Part shown: piece after piece, positions 7,944-17,213 of the stretch | Position numbering within the stretch: position 1 is the first letter of the stretch | How the letters are laid out: every line of letters starts with the position of its first letter | Origin: Ruminococcus flavefaciens | Lineage (GTDB): Bacteria > Bacillota > Clostridia > Oscillospirales > Ruminococcaceae | NCBI RefSeq assembly: GCF_900143025.1 | Contig: NZ_FRCT01000013.1 | Location: forward strand, 31,760-95,759 | Length of the DNA stretch: 64,000 nt | Direction: 5' to 3' | The notes under the pieces: generated by a model | What the model was told of the DNA's origin: nothing | The model's input: only the letters and a program-made list of their open reading frames with translations | The model's database searches: none | Translations under genes and position numbers: made by a program

Positions 7944-8981
7944 TTACTCTTCCTCCTTTGTTTCAGTAGTTTCAGTAGTTTCAGCAGTTTTTTCAGACTC
8001 GTCGGGCATCTCGTCGAGAAGCTCCTGAAGTCCGTTTTTCTTTGCGGGGCGGTTGATAAGCTCGATGAATACGTTTTCGAGATTAGGCTTGTCCGTAAAC
8101 ATTTCAAGTATGCTTATGCCGTTTTTGAGACAGTCGGACATGATAGCGTCTCTGACAGCGTCGGAGTCACCTTCAAGATCAACAGTGAAGGAGAAGATGC
8201 TGCTGCCCTCGTCCTCGATCTTTTTTATTTCCTTTACGCCCTTGGTCATACCTATTATAGAAGCAGCCAGATCCTTGTCGCCCTTGACTTTGATGTGGAG
8301 AACAAGAGATGTAGCGAATGACTTCTCAAGGTTTTCAATGGTGTCGATAGCTCTTATGTCACCCTTATTGATGATTATTACCCTGTCACATACAGCACTT
8401 ACCTCGCTGAGGATATGTGAGCTGAAAATGACGGAGTGCTCTTTTTTCAGGTCCTTGATTATGGCACGCACCTCTGCCACCTGATTAGGGTCGAGACCAA
8501 CGGTAGGCTCGTCAAGGATAAGAAACTTGGGATTGCCGAGAAGTGCCTGAGCAAATCCCACGCGCTGCTTATAACCCTTTGAAAGGTTGCGGATAAGCTT
8601 TCCCGAAACGTCCTTGATTTTAAGAAGTCCCATAACGCGCTCGATCTCGCTCTTGCGCTCACCGCGGGGGACTCTTTTCAGACCTGCACAGAAGGAGAGA
8701 TACTCTTTTACCTTCATATCGGGGTAAACAGGAGGTATCTCGGGGAGATATCCGATATTCCGCTTTGCCTTTACGGGATCTTTGGTTATGTCTGCACCAT
8801 AGATAGTCACGGTTCCGTCCGACATGGGCAGATAACCTGCGATCATGTTCATGGTTGTTGATTTTCCCGCGCCGTTGGGTCCGAGAAAACCGAGGATCTC
8901 ATTATCATTTATTGTAAAGCTTATATGATTTACAGCACGGTTGCTGCCGTAATACTTCGTAAGATTTTCAATATTAATCAT
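7944..8981 (-). CDS. ABC transporter ATP-binding protein, GldA-like
   Basis: An ATPase of about 345 residues. Walker A is GPNGAGKST, the signature loop is LSKGYKQRVGFAQALLG, Walker B is FLILDEPTVGLD, and the H-loop region reads VIFSSHILSEV. The start is the ATG at 8981, with AAGGAG seven bases upstream. A TTG seven codons earlier would consume that site. The last 40 residues are acidic with repeated TTET. It is the first gene of the operon and powers the GldF/GldG-like membrane parts. A clear sigma-A promoter was not found in the AT-rich region upstream. Confidence 0.93.
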   Translation of the reverse strand: MINIENLTKYYGSNRAVNHISFTINDNEILGFLGPNGAGKSTTMNMIAGYLPMSDGTVTIYGADITKDPVKAKRNIGYLPEIPPVYPDMKVKEYLSFCAGLKRVPRGERKSEIERVMGLLKIKDVSGKLIRNLSKGYKQRVGFAQALLGNPKFLILDEPTVGLDPNQVAEVRAIIKDLKKEHSVIFSSHILSEVSAVCDRVIIINKGDIRAIDTIENLEKSFATSLVLHIKVKGDKDLAASIIGMTKGVKEIKKIEDEGSSIFSFTVDLEGDSDAVRDAIMSDCLKNGISILEMFTDKPNLENVFIELINRPAKKNGLQELLDEMPDESEKTAETTETTETKEEE

Positions 8982-9382
8982 GAGCTGCTCCTTTCCGATC
9001 AATAAATCAATTTTATCAAAAAAACAGGTGCTATTATCTCATCATAGCATACTGCTATATTATCGCAGAATAATATTAACACAAGATGAATAAAATATGA
9101 ATAAAATGTTAATTCAAGGCGCTGTTACGTATTTGCGCGGTTGCTCTGCAAGTAAAGTGACAGGTAAATCTTATAGCGAAAGTGTGAGGATTTTGTGAGA
9201 GTTTATTGTGGGTAAGATGAATGTTGAAAGAGATTGTTTTAAAATATGATTTATTAATAATTAGTTAGCATATCCGATTTTTAGCTCTTTTCAGCGGTAG
9301 ACAAATTGTACAAAAAAGCTTTTAGCTTTGTGTGCATTGCACCAAAAATGACTTTGCTCAAATGTGAAAACGATGTAAACTG
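8982..9382. other. AT-rich intergenic region between the ABC operon and cel48
   Basis: About 400 bases without a supported gene. It must hold the promoter of the divergent ABC operon, but only weak TATAAT-like words are visible there. A short hairpin of AAAAAAGCTTTT followed by AGCTTTG lies near 9313-9330. I see no recognisable operator. Confidence 0.5.
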
Positions 9383-9411
9383 TTGACACAAACTAAATTG
9401 TAGAATATAAT
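9383..9411 (+). promoter_or_regulatory. Consensus sigma-A promoter of cel48
   Basis: Perfect TTGACA (9383-9388) and TATAAT (9406-9411) with a 17-base spacer. Such an ideal promoter fits the high expression usual for GH48 cellulases. It leaves a leader of about 145 bases before the start codon. Confidence 0.9.
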
Positions 9412-9417
9412 TATCTT

Positions 9418-9562
9418 GAAAATAGTTTGAGAATTGTGTGTAGTCTGCGTGAAAATACACACAGTGTACGAAGTATTTTCGTATGCACCCCCGAAAGTGC
9501 GAACCTTAGGGGGGTAAAATCCATTTTTAACCACTATATTATTACGAGAGGGGTAAAAACAA
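9418..9562 (+). promoter_or_regulatory. Structured 5' leader of cel48 with alternative hairpins
   Basis: Stem A pairs TGTGTGTA (9435-9442) with TACACACA (9456-9463). Stem B pairs GAAAATAC (9451-9458) with GTATTTTC (9473-9480). Stem C pairs GTGTACGAA (9464-9472) with TTCGTATGC (9478-9486), using two G-U pairs. Stem D pairs ACCCCC (9487-9492) with GGGGGT (9510-9515). B cannot coexist with A or C. The ribosome site GAGAGGGG (9546-9553) follows. I cannot match it to a known riboswitch class. Confidence 0.55.
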
Positions 9563-12151
9563 ATGATAAGCAAAAAGAATAAGGCTCTCGCAGCTGGCAT
9601 TCTTGCAGCTGCAATGTCCGCAACAGCAGTTCTTCCTTCAATTGCTTCAGCTGCTGAGATTTCAAGCTATGCAAAGGAAACTACTTATGCTGAGATGTTC
9701 TCGTCACTTTATGAAGACGTTGTAACAAACGGTATAGAGAACGGCTACCTTAGCAAACAGACAAATGGTTCTGGATTCGGTATTCCTTATCATTCAGTAG
9801 AAACATTCATCGTTGAGGCTCCTGACTACGGTCACGAGACAACATCAGAAGCTATGTCATACATCGTATGGATGGCTGCTATGCACGATGTTCTTGCTGA
9901 AAAGAATGTTATCAGCGGTTCTAAGGGCGACCTGAAGAAGGCTTGGAACACAATGGAGGCTATGATCCCTGGTTGGTCAAAGGCTCACGGCAGATCTGAT
10001 ATCGATTACGGTTCATTCTGGGAGCAGACAAAGGTAGAGGCTGACTCATCAGAAGAGTGCGATCAGCCAAGTGACTACCCTGCAAAGCAGGAAGGCGGTA
10101 AGGCTGCTAACCCACTTTATGAGACATTCAAGTCTGCTTACAGCAGTGACGAAGGTTACTACCTCATGAACTGGCTCGCTGACGTTGATGACTGGTATGG
10201 ATTCAGCAAGGGCACAGACGGCGAGGGCAAGTTCACATTTATCAATACATTCCAGAGAGGCGAACAGGAGTCTTGTTTCGAGACAGTTCCTGCTCCTTGT
10301 CTTGAAGAACTCCTTTGGGGTATGGAAAGCAAGGATAAGGATAACGGTAACGGTATCAAGGCTATCTTCAATGGTAAGGACAAGGTTCCTTCACAGTACT
10401 CATTCACAAACGCTCCTGACGCTGAGGATCGTTGTATCCACGCTGTATACTTTGCAAACCAGTACAACGCAGGTGATTCTTCTGTATCTGCTCTCGCAGG
10501 TAAGATGGGTGACCAGTGCCGTAACGATATGTTTGATAAGTACTACAAGAAGATCGACGAAAAGACAAGACTCACAAGCTCAGCTGAGTCTGGCAACGGC
10601 GGTCAGCACTACCTCATGGGCTGGTATACTGCTTGGGGCGGAGCTCTCAAGGCAAGCTACGGCAACTACGGCTGGGCTTGGCAGATCGGCTGCTCACACT
10701 CACATCAGTTCTATCAGAACCCACTTGCTGCTTATGGTCTTCTCTATGATTCATCTATCAACAGTGGTATGAAGGCTAAGGGCGCTACAGATGACTATAC
10801 AGAGTCTCTCAAGAGACAGATCGAAATGTATCAGTGGCTCCAGTCTGTTGACGGTCCTTTCGCTGGTGGTTGTACAAACAGCTGGAGAGGTCGTTACGAG
10901 GAATATCCTTCAGGCCATGCTACATTCTATAAGATGGCTTACGTTCCACATCCTGTATACGCTGACCCAGGTTCAAACCACTGGATCGGTAACCAGGTAT
11001 GGTCAACACAGCGTCTTGCCGAGCTTTACTACTATGTAGTAACAAACGGCGACAAGTCCAACCAGACATACGGTGGTCTTGACCTCGAGACAGCTCTCGA
11101 CAAGCTCCTCACAAGATGGGTTGGCTGGTTCGAGAAGAATACACAGTTCGACTATGTAGACGATGCCGGCAATACTCATACATATGCTATCCCATCAACT
11201 CTTGACTGGGGTTCAAAGGATACAGACTATTCTTGCACACCTGATACATGGACAGGTACATACGATGAGAACGGTAACCAGAAGCTTACTTGTAAGATCG
11301 GCGGTTACGGTCAGGGAGACGTGGGATGCGTATCCTCACTCTGTAACACACTTATGTACTATGCTAAGGCTAAGAATGTTGATCCTGAGTATGCATCAAA
11401 GGAAGGTACAACTGTTGAGCAGAAGGCTCTCTATCTTGCTAACAGACTCCTTACAGCTCAGTATCAGGAAGGCCGTGACGAGATCGGTATCACATTTACT
11501 GACTCTAACCCAAGCCTCAAGAGAGTATACGAAGAGAAGGTATATATTCCTGATTACTACAAGGGAACAATGCCTGATGGTTCTAAGCTTGAGCCAAACG
11601 CTACATTCTCATCAATCCGTAAGAGCTACGAGAAGGATAAGATGTGGCAGGAGTGCAAGAAGTACTACGATGGCGAAGGCGAAGATAACAATGGCGACGG
11701 CACAGTTGATTGTGGCGACTACCAGTTCCGGTATCACAGATTCTGGCACGCTGGTGACGCTGTAGTTGCTTACGGTACAATGGCACTTCTCTATCCTGAG
11801 GTTAAGCCACTTGTTTCAACTACACAGCCTGTTGAGACAACAACTACAACAACAACTGTTACAACTACATCAGTTGTAACTACAGCTCCTAATGTTACAC
11901 CTACTGTAACAGTTTGGGGTGACGCTAACTGCGACGGCGATGTAGATATGTCCGATATCGTTCTTATCATGCAGAGCCTTGCTAACCCGAACAAGTACGG
12001 TGAGGGCGGCTCAGACAAGTCTGCTATCACAGCACAGGGTAAGGCTAACGCTGACGTTGATACATCAAGCAAGGGTATCACAACTCAGGATGCAGTTCGT
12101 ATTCAGAACTTCCTCCTCAACAAGATCACATCACTTGATCCTACTAAGTAA
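9563..12151 (+). CDS. cel48A: Cellulosomal exo-cellulase, GH48 catalytic module plus dockerin
   Basis: A processive cellobiohydrolase acting from the reducing end of cellulose, usually the most abundant cellulosome enzyme. 862 residues: signal peptide ending near ASAAE (about 31), GH48 module (about 35-745), Thr-rich linker (about 750-783) and type I dockerin (784-862). VEAPDYGHETTSEA holds Glu85 and Glu96, which correspond by spacing to the catalytic-site Glu44 and Glu55 of C. cellulolyticum CelF. The dockerin has calcium loops DANCDGDVDMSD and ADVDTSSKGITTQD. Codon use is strongly biased, as in highly expressed genes. It is monocistronic, with its own promoter, leader and terminator. Confidence 0.97.
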   Translation: MISKKNKALAAGILAAAMSATAVLPSIASAAEISSYAKETTYAEMFSSLYEDVVTNGIENGYLSKQTNGSGFGIPYHSVETFIVEAPDYGHETTSEAMSYIVWMAAMHDVLAEKNVISGSKGDLKKAWNTMEAMIPGWSKAHGRSDIDYGSFWEQTKVEADSSEECDQPSDYPAKQEGGKAANPLYETFKSAYSSDEGYYLMNWLADVDDWYGFSKGTDGEGKFTFINTFQRGEQESCFETVPAPCLEELLWGMESKDKDNGNGIKAIFNGKDKVPSQYSFTNAPDAEDRCIHAVYFANQYNAGDSSVSALAGKMGDQCRNDMFDKYYKKIDEKTRLTSSAESGNGGQHYLMGWYTAWGGALKASYGNYGWAWQIGCSHSHQFYQNPLAAYGLLYDSSINSGMKAKGATDDYTESLKRQIEMYQWLQSVDGPFAGGCTNSWRGRYEEYPSGHATFYKMAYVPHPVYADPGSNHWIGNQVWSTQRLAELYYYVVTNGDKSNQTYGGLDLETALDKLLTRWVGWFEKNTQFDYVDDAGNTHTYAIPSTLDWGSKDTDYSCTPDTWTGTYDENGNQKLTCKIGGYGQGDVGCVSSLCNTLMYYAKAKNVDPEYASKEGTTVEQKALYLANRLLTAQYQEGRDEIGITFTDSNPSLKRVYEEKVYIPDYYKGTMPDGSKLEPNATFSSIRKSYEKDKMWQECKKYYDGEGEDNNGDGTVDCGDYQFRYHRFWHAGDAVVAYGTMALLYPEVKPLVSTTQPVETTTTTTTVTTTSVVTTAPNVTPTVTVWGDANCDGDVDMSDIVLIMQSLANPNKYGEGGSDKSAITAQGKANADVDTSSKGITTQDAVRIQNFLLNKITSLDPTK

Positions 12152-12175
12152 TTATTACTTAGAGATAAGATGTTT

Positions 12176-12206
12176 AAAGCTGCACGGTTTTCCGTGCAGC
12201 TTTTTA
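12176..12206 (+). terminator. Intrinsic terminator of cel48
   Basis: AAGCTGCACGG and CCGTGCAGCTT pair over a TTTT loop and are followed by a T-rich run. It lies about 25 bases after the stop codon. Confidence 0.9.
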
Positions 12207-12250
12207 TTTTCGGATACTATTCTGCTCTCCCAATATTTTCCGAAAAAAGC

Positions 12251-12279
12251 TTGCATTTTACTGTAAATAATGATATAAT
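12251..12279 (+). promoter_or_regulatory. Sigma-A promoter of the yicC operon
   Basis: TTGCAT (12251-12256), 17 bases, TATAAT (12274-12279). The predicted transcript start near 12286 is only about 11 bases before an ATG at 12297. That argues against the upstream ATG being the yicC start. Confidence 0.75.
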
Positions 12280-12332
12280 ATTATAATAGCATTTTTATGC
12301 GAAAAAATATTCCTAAGAAAGCAGGCGATAGG

Positions 12333-13211
12333 GTGCTTAGAAGTATGACAGGCTACGGAAGAGCGCAGCAGATACTTAATGGACGCGATATCCTTGTGGA
12401 GATCCGTTCAGTTAACCATAGATATTATGAATATTCGTCAAGAGTTCCCAGAACCTACAGCTATATAGATGAAAAGCTGAAGGCTCTGCTCAAAACAAGC
12501 ATTTCACGCGGCAAGGTTGAAGTATCCGTAACTATCAACAATATCGAAGGCAAAGATACCGAGATCGCTATAAACAAGGGCGCGGCTGAGGGCTATGTCA
12601 ACGCACTCAGAAGCATTGCAGATGAGCTTGGCGTAGAGGACGATATCACACTCTCAAAGCTTATTAAGCTCCCTGATATATTCAATATACAGAAAACTCC
12701 CGACGACGAGGAACAGGTATGGGGAGATGTTTCAAAGGTAGCCTCAGAGGCTATAGGCAAATTCGTAGAAATGCGCCAGACTGAGGGCGAACGCCTTAAA
12801 GCCGATATTATCGAAAAGGCTGAGGGCATACTTAAAATGGTCTCAAAGGTGGAGGAGCTTTCACCGCAGACTGTTGAAAATTACAGAAACAGACTTTACA
12901 AGAAGCTCAGCGAAGTCCTTGAAGGCAAGGACATAGATGAACAGAGAGTCCTTACGGAAGCAGCTGTTTTCGCTGAGAAGATAGCCGTTGACGAAGAAAC
13001 TGTAAGACTCCGCAGCCATATCTCACAGCTTGAGAATATGGTGTCGGGCGATGACGCAGTGGGCAGAAAGCTTGATTTCATCGTGCAGGAAATGAACCGC
13101 GAGGTAAATACTATCGGTTCCAAGGCTCAGGATCTTAATATCACAAAGGTCGTAGTCGATATGAAGGCTGAGATCGAGAAGATACGCGAGCAGATCCAGA
13201 ATGTAGAGTAA
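12333..13211 (+). CDS. yicC: YicC/YloC family endoribonuclease
   Basis: Belongs to the YicC-like family of RNA-cleaving stress proteins. About 292 residues, normal length. The N-terminus reads [11 protein letters not shown], matching the family opening M-x-x-SMT-x-(Y/F)-(G/A)-R. I therefore start it at GTG 12333 rather than the ATG at 12297, which lies too close to the promoter. The C-terminal part holds [20 protein letters not shown] and the [20 protein letters not shown] segment typical of the family. It heads a cluster with remA, gmk and rpoZ, the same order as in Bacillus (yloC-remA-gmk-rpoZ). Confidence 0.93.
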   Translation: MLRSMTGYGRAQQILNGRDILVEIRSVNHRYYEYSSRVPRTYSYIDEKLKALLKTSISRGKVEVSVTINNIEGKDTEIAINKGAAEGYVNALRSIADELGVEDDITLSKLIKLPDIFNIQKTPDDEEQVWGDVSKVASEAIGKFVEMRQTEGERLKADIIEKAEGILKMVSKVEELSPQTVENYRNRLYKKLSEVLEGKDIDEQRVLTEAAVFAEKIAVDEETVRLRSHISQLENMVSGDDAVGRKLDFIVQEMNREVNTIGSKAQDLNITKVVVDMKAEIEKIREQIQNVE

Positions 13212-13215
13212 TACC

Positions 13216-13473
13216 ATGAAGCTTATAAATATAGGTTATGGAAATATGGTGTCAGCTGACAGGATAGTTACTATCGTAAGTCCCGAGTCAGCCCCCATAA
13301 AACGCCTTATACAGGAGGCACGCGACGACGGCAGAGCTGTTGACGCGACCTACGGAAGAAAAACAAGAGCCGTAATGATAATGGACAGCGGTCATATTAT
13401 CCTTTCATCACTCATTACTGAAACTCTTGCTGCAAGAATAAACGGTTCAGGAGGAACTGACGACGATGAATAA
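13216..13473 (+). CDS. remA: RemA-like (DUF370) regulator
   Basis: An 85-residue protein of the RemA/DUF370 family. In Bacillus subtilis RemA is an oligomeric DNA-binding activator of matrix and osmoprotection genes. [20 protein letters not shown] and then [18 protein letters not shown] are near-diagnostic. It sits four bases after yicC and overlaps gmk by eight bases, so the three are co-translated. The acidic tail GGTDDDE is an unimportant extension. The regulon in this organism is unknown. Confidence 0.92.
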   Translation: MKLINIGYGNMVSADRIVTIVSPESAPIKRLIQEARDDGRAVDATYGRKTRAVMIMDSGHIILSSLITETLAARINGSGGTDDDE

Positions 13474-14071
13474 AGGCAGACTTATTGTATTTTCCGCTCC
13501 CTCGGGCTGCGGAAAGGGTACAATGCTGGAGGAGATACTGAAGGACGAGCGTTTCGCAGTATCTGTTTCGGCGACTACAAGAGCTCCGCGAGAGGGTGAA
13601 AAGGACGGTGTGAATTATCACTTCCTTACCCGTGAGGACTTTGAACAGCGTATTGCTGACGGAAAGTTCATCGAACACGCCGAGTATTGTCAGAACCTTT
13701 ACGGAACTCTTTCCAGCGAGGTTGACGGCAGACTCGAAAAGGGACTCAATGTTATTCTCGAAATAGAGCCTCAGGGCGCAATGAAGATACGCGAAAAGCG
13801 TCCCGACGCACTGTTTATATTCATAGTTCCGCCTTCAATAGGGGAGCTTCGCCGCCGTCTGAAAAAGCGCGGCACAGAGACCGATGAGGTCATAGAGGAA
13901 CGTATTTCAAAGGCTGCGTGGGAGATCTCACAGGCTGAAAAATACGATTACATCATTGTCAACGACGCCCTTGAGGACGCTGTAAGCGACTTCTTTGCGG
14001 TCATACGCGGAGAACAGCTTAAAAAGGAGTTTTCGGGCGATATTATAGAAGAGGTGCTTAAAAATGCTTAG
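13466..14071 (+). CDS. gmk: Guanylate kinase
   Basis: Phosphorylates GMP to GDP with ATP. 201 residues. The P-loop is [10 protein letters not shown] (about 10-19), the GMP-binding region includes [19 protein letters not shown], and the lid region contains [17 protein letters not shown]. It overlaps remA at its start and rpoZ at its end. The coupling of gmk and rpoZ is widespread in bacteria. Confidence 0.97.
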   Translation: MNKGRLIVFSAPSGCGKGTMLEEILKDERFAVSVSATTRAPREGEKDGVNYHFLTREDFEQRIADGKFIEHAEYCQNLYGTLSSEVDGRLEKGLNVILEIEPQGAMKIREKRPDALFIFIVPPSIGELRRRLKKRGTETDEVIEERISKAAWEISQAEKYDYIIVNDALEDAVSDFFAVIRGEQLKKEFSGDIIEEVLKNA

Positions 14072-14273
14072 ACCGGCAGTAAATCAGATCATCACAAAGA
14101 ATGAGAGCTGTTATTCGCTCGTTATCGCTGTTGCAAAGCGTGCAAGACAGATCTCGGAGGAGCTTTACGAGAACGGCGAGACTCTTGAGGAGAAGCCTGT
14201 AAAGACAGCTGTTGAGGAGCTTGCAAGCGGAAAGTGCAAGATAGTAAGCACTATTCCTCAGAACAACGAGTAA
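14064..14273 (+). CDS. rpoZ: RNA polymerase omega subunit
   Basis: A 69-residue omega subunit, which aids assembly of the beta' subunit. The core [20 protein letters not shown] and AKRARQISE are the recognisable conserved block, followed by PVKTAVEELASGK. The start overlaps gmk by eight bases and the stop overlaps the priA start (TAATG). Confidence 0.93.
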   Translation: MLRPAVNQIITKNESCYSLVIAVAKRARQISEELYENGETLEEKPVKTAVEELASGKCKIVSTIPQNNE

Positions 14274-16723
14274 TGCCCCTTATTGCGGAGACCGCAGTCA
14301 GCGGAACAGCCTATTCCTTTGATATGCTGTTCAGCTATGCTGTTCCCGATAAGCTGAGAGAGAGCATCGCCTGCGGATGCAGGGTGCTTGTGCCTTTCGG
14401 CAAGGGGAACAAACGCAGGATAGGAGTGGTGATGAAGCTTACCGAGGGCGAAAAAAAGGGGCTTAAATCCCTTGTGTCACTTGTGGACGATGAGCCTGTT
14501 ATCTCGGAGGAGCTTCTCAGACTTGCCCTGTATGTGAGAGAGCATACATTCTGCACCTATTTTGATGCGGTAAAAGCTATGCTCCCGCCTGCAATGAGCG
14601 TGAGCGCGAAAGAAACGTTCAGGCTTGTTAAGAATTTCACGGATATATCTTCTCTCAGTCCCGAGGCTGCAAATCTGCTGGAAATACTTTCGGGTACGGC
14701 AGGCAGTAAAGAGCTGAATGAACTGATAGAGAAGCATATAATAGATAAGGGCAGACATCTTCCCGACGAGCTTTGCGATGCAGGTGCTCTGGACTCGGAC
14801 AACGTTTTCAGGCAGGCTGTAGGGGACGCGGCTGTGAGAATGGTGCGTCTGTCAGAAAAGTATATGAGTGCTCCCGAGAGCTTTGAGCTTACGCCAAAGC
14901 AGAAAAAGGTTGCGGATTTCCTCAGTGAATTCGGATCTGCTGCGGTAAGAGAGGCTGCGTATATGTGCGGAGTCACCGAAGCGGTAGTGAAGCGTCTTTG
15001 CGCAAACGGAGCAGCCGAGGAGTACGAAGCAGAAGTGCTGAGAAGGGTCGAGGGCGATGCGGAGGAGAAAAGAAGTCCGCAGGATATCGTCCTTTCAGAC
15101 GAACAGCAGAGAGCACACGATGCTGTGCTTGCTCAGCTTTTCGAGAGAAAACCTGCGGTGTTCCTGCTTCACGGCGTAACGGGAAGCGGTAAGACATCGG
15201 TCTTTGAAAAGCTCATAGACGACACTGTAAAAATGGGAAGGCAGGCAATGCTGCTCATTCCCGAAATAGGTCTTACGCCGCAGATACTGAAGCGATTTCG
15301 GTCGCTTTTCGGTGAGAGAGTAGCTGTTATACACAGCGGACTTTCACTTGGTCAGAGACTTGACGAGTACAAGAGAATAAAAAGGGGCGACGCGGATATC
15401 GTAATTGGTACGAGAAGCGCGGTTTTTGCTCCGCTGAATAATATCGGACTCATTATAACAGATGAGGAGGGCGAGCGCTCCTATAAATCGGACAGCTCTC
15501 CCAGATATATGACACATGATATCGCCAAGCAGCGATGTGCATATCATAACTGTGTACTTCTGCTTGCTTCGGCTACGCCTTCTATCGAGAGCTATTACCT
15601 CGCCGAAAGGGGAGCGTACAGGCTTCTTGAAATGAAGGAAAGGTACGGCAATGCACCGCTTCCCGAGGTGAGTATAATTGATATGAACCTTGAGCGCGAG
15701 GCAGGCAACCGCACGGAATTCAGCCGCAGACTTGCGGAGGAGATAAGCCTTAACCTTAAAAACGGCGAGCAGTCCATACTGCTTCTGAACAGGCGCGGCT
15801 ATCACACTATCATAAGCTGCTGCGACTGCTATCAGCCGCTGTATTGCCCGAATTGCTCGGTGCCGCTGACCTACCACAAGAAAAACAACAAGCTGATGTG
15901 CCACTACTGCGGCTATGTCAGCGACCCTGTTGAGGAGTGTCCTTCCTGCGGCTCGAAGCATCTTAAAAACATGGGCTTCGGTACGCAGAAGCTTGAAGAG
16001 GAGCTTTCCACATTCTTCCCGAGTGCCCGTATCCTTCGTATGGACGCTGATACCACGTTTTCGAGGTATTCCTATGAGAAGAGCTTCAAGGACTTCCGCG
16101 AGGGTAAATACGACATAATGATAGGTACTCAGATGATAGGCAAGGGACTGGATTTTCCCGATGTTACGCTAGTAGGTGTACTTTCGGTGGATAAGGCTCT
16201 CTATGCAGGGGATTTCCGAAGCTATGAGCGTACCTTCTCCCTTATCACTCAGGTGGTGGGACGAGGCGGACGCGGCGAGCGAAAGGGCAGAGCCATATTG
16301 CAGACCTTCATTCCCGAGCACTACATTATGAATCTTGCGGCTGCGCAGGACTATAAGGGCTTCTACAATGAAGAAATAGCCATACGCCGCGCAATGATAT
16401 TTCCGCCGCTGTGCGATATGTGCATTTTCTGCTTTGCAGGCGGAGAGGACTTTACAGTAAAAGTCGGTGCAGACGCTGTTCTGAGACTTATGAACCATAA
16501 GCTCAGGGAGCTTCAGCCGAAAACACCCGTGCGTGTGCTTGGACCCGTAAGATGCTCATATGGCAGGATAAACGGCAAGTACCGCTACAGGATAATAATG
16601 AAATGCAAGAACAACGCCGAAATGAGGGGATATATCAGTGATATCCTTACAGAGTCGGCAAAGCTGAAAGAGATGAAAGGTATAGCCCTTTACGCCGATA
16701 TGAACGGCGATGTGGGCGTATGA
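14273..16723 (+). CDS. priA: Primosomal protein N' (replication restart helicase)
   Basis: A 3'-5' DNA helicase that reloads the replisome at stalled forks. About 816 residues from the ATG at 14273, which overlaps the rpoZ stop. Order: N-terminal DNA-binding domain, winged helix, helicase lobes with Walker A GVTGSGKTS, and a zinc-binding insertion with cysteine pairs in CCDCYQPLYCPNC and CHYCGYVSDPVEECPSC. The final helicase motif is GTQMIGKGLDFPDV. Motif II reads DEEG (about residue 397-400) instead of the usual DEEH, which is unusual. It is followed directly by def and fmt, a common bacterial order. Confidence 0.96.
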   Translation: MPLIAETAVSGTAYSFDMLFSYAVPDKLRESIACGCRVLVPFGKGNKRRIGVVMKLTEGEKKGLKSLVSLVDDEPVISEELLRLALYVREHTFCTYFDAVKAMLPPAMSVSAKETFRLVKNFTDISSLSPEAANLLEILSGTAGSKELNELIEKHIIDKGRHLPDELCDAGALDSDNVFRQAVGDAAVRMVRLSEKYMSAPESFELTPKQKKVADFLSEFGSAAVREAAYMCGVTEAVVKRLCANGAAEEYEAEVLRRVEGDAEEKRSPQDIVLSDEQQRAHDAVLAQLFERKPAVFLLHGVTGSGKTSVFEKLIDDTVKMGRQAMLLIPEIGLTPQILKRFRSLFGERVAVIHSGLSLGQRLDEYKRIKRGDADIVIGTRSAVFAPLNNIGLIITDEEGERSYKSDSSPRYMTHDIAKQRCAYHNCVLLLASATPSIESYYLAERGAYRLLEMKERYGNAPLPEVSIIDMNLEREAGNRTEFSRRLAEEISLNLKNGEQSILLLNRRGYHTIISCCDCYQPLYCPNCSVPLTYHKKNNKLMCHYCGYVSDPVEECPSCGSKHLKNMGFGTQKLEEELSTFFPSARILRMDADTTFSRYSYEKSFKDFREGKYDIMIGTQMIGKGLDFPDVTLVGVLSVDKALYAGDFRSYERTFSLITQVVGRGGRGERKGRAILQTFIPEHYIMNLAAAQDYKGFYNEEIAIRRAMIFPPLCDMCIFCFAGGEDFTVKVGADAVLRLMNHKLRELQPKTPVRVLGPVRCSYGRINGKYRYRIIMKCKNNAEMRGYISDILTESAKLKEMKGIALYADMNGDVGV

Positions 16724-16742
16724 GAGAAAAGGATAGGATAAA

Positions 16743-17213
16743 ATGGCACTTAGAAGAATTTTAACCGATAAGGACGAAGTGCTCCACAAGGTATGCAAGC
16801 CTGTGGAGAAGTTTGACGAAAAGCTTGCACAGCTTCTCGATGATATGCACGAGACTCTCAACAAAGCCGAGGGCGTTGGTCTGGCTGCTCCGCAGATAGG
16901 CTTATGCCGCAGAATATTCATCATGCATCTTGATGAAAACGACATCGTGGAGGCTATCAATCCCGAGGTCACCAAAAAAGAAGGCAAGCAGCGTGTGCAG
17001 GAGGGCTGCCTTTCCTGCCCGAATGTATGGGGCTATGTAACAAGACCCATGAGCTGCCACCTTAAAGCTCAGGACAGGAACGGAAACTGGTTCGAGCGTG
17101 ATTTCACAGAGCTTGGCGCACAGTGTACCTGCCATGAGAACGACCATCTTGACGGTCATATATTTACAGAAATAGTCGAAGAATTCTTTGTACCAGAGGA
17201 GCCGAAAAAATGA
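16743..17213 (+). CDS. def: Peptide deformylase
   Basis: Removes the formyl group from the N-terminal methionine of nascent proteins. 156 residues. The three metal-site motifs are present: GVGLAAPQIG, EGCLSCP (cysteine ligand) and CHENDHLDG (HExxH type with both histidines). It overlaps fmt by four bases (ATGA), so deformylase and the formyltransferase that creates its substrate are translated together. Confidence 0.96.
   Translation: MALRRILTDKDEVLHKVCKPVEKFDEKLAQLLDDMHETLNKAEGVGLAAPQIGLCRRIFIMHLDENDIVEAINPEVTKKEGKQRVQEGCLSCPNVWGYVTRPMSCHLKAQDRNGNWFERDFTELGAQCTCHENDHLDGHIFTEIVEEFFVPEEPKK

Noticed and set aside
9358..9600. Minus-strand small gene overlapping the cel48 start
   Set aside because: It is antisense to the cel48 promoter, leader and signal peptide, and has no ribosome site.
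12297..12332. Upstream ATG as the yicC start
   Set aside because: It is only about 11 bases after the predicted transcript start, has no ribosome site, and the family begins at the residues encoded from 12333.
15344..15961. Minus-strand open frame opposite priA (205 codons)
   Set aside because: It is antisense to the helicase domain and zinc region of priA; no start context or recognisable protein is present.
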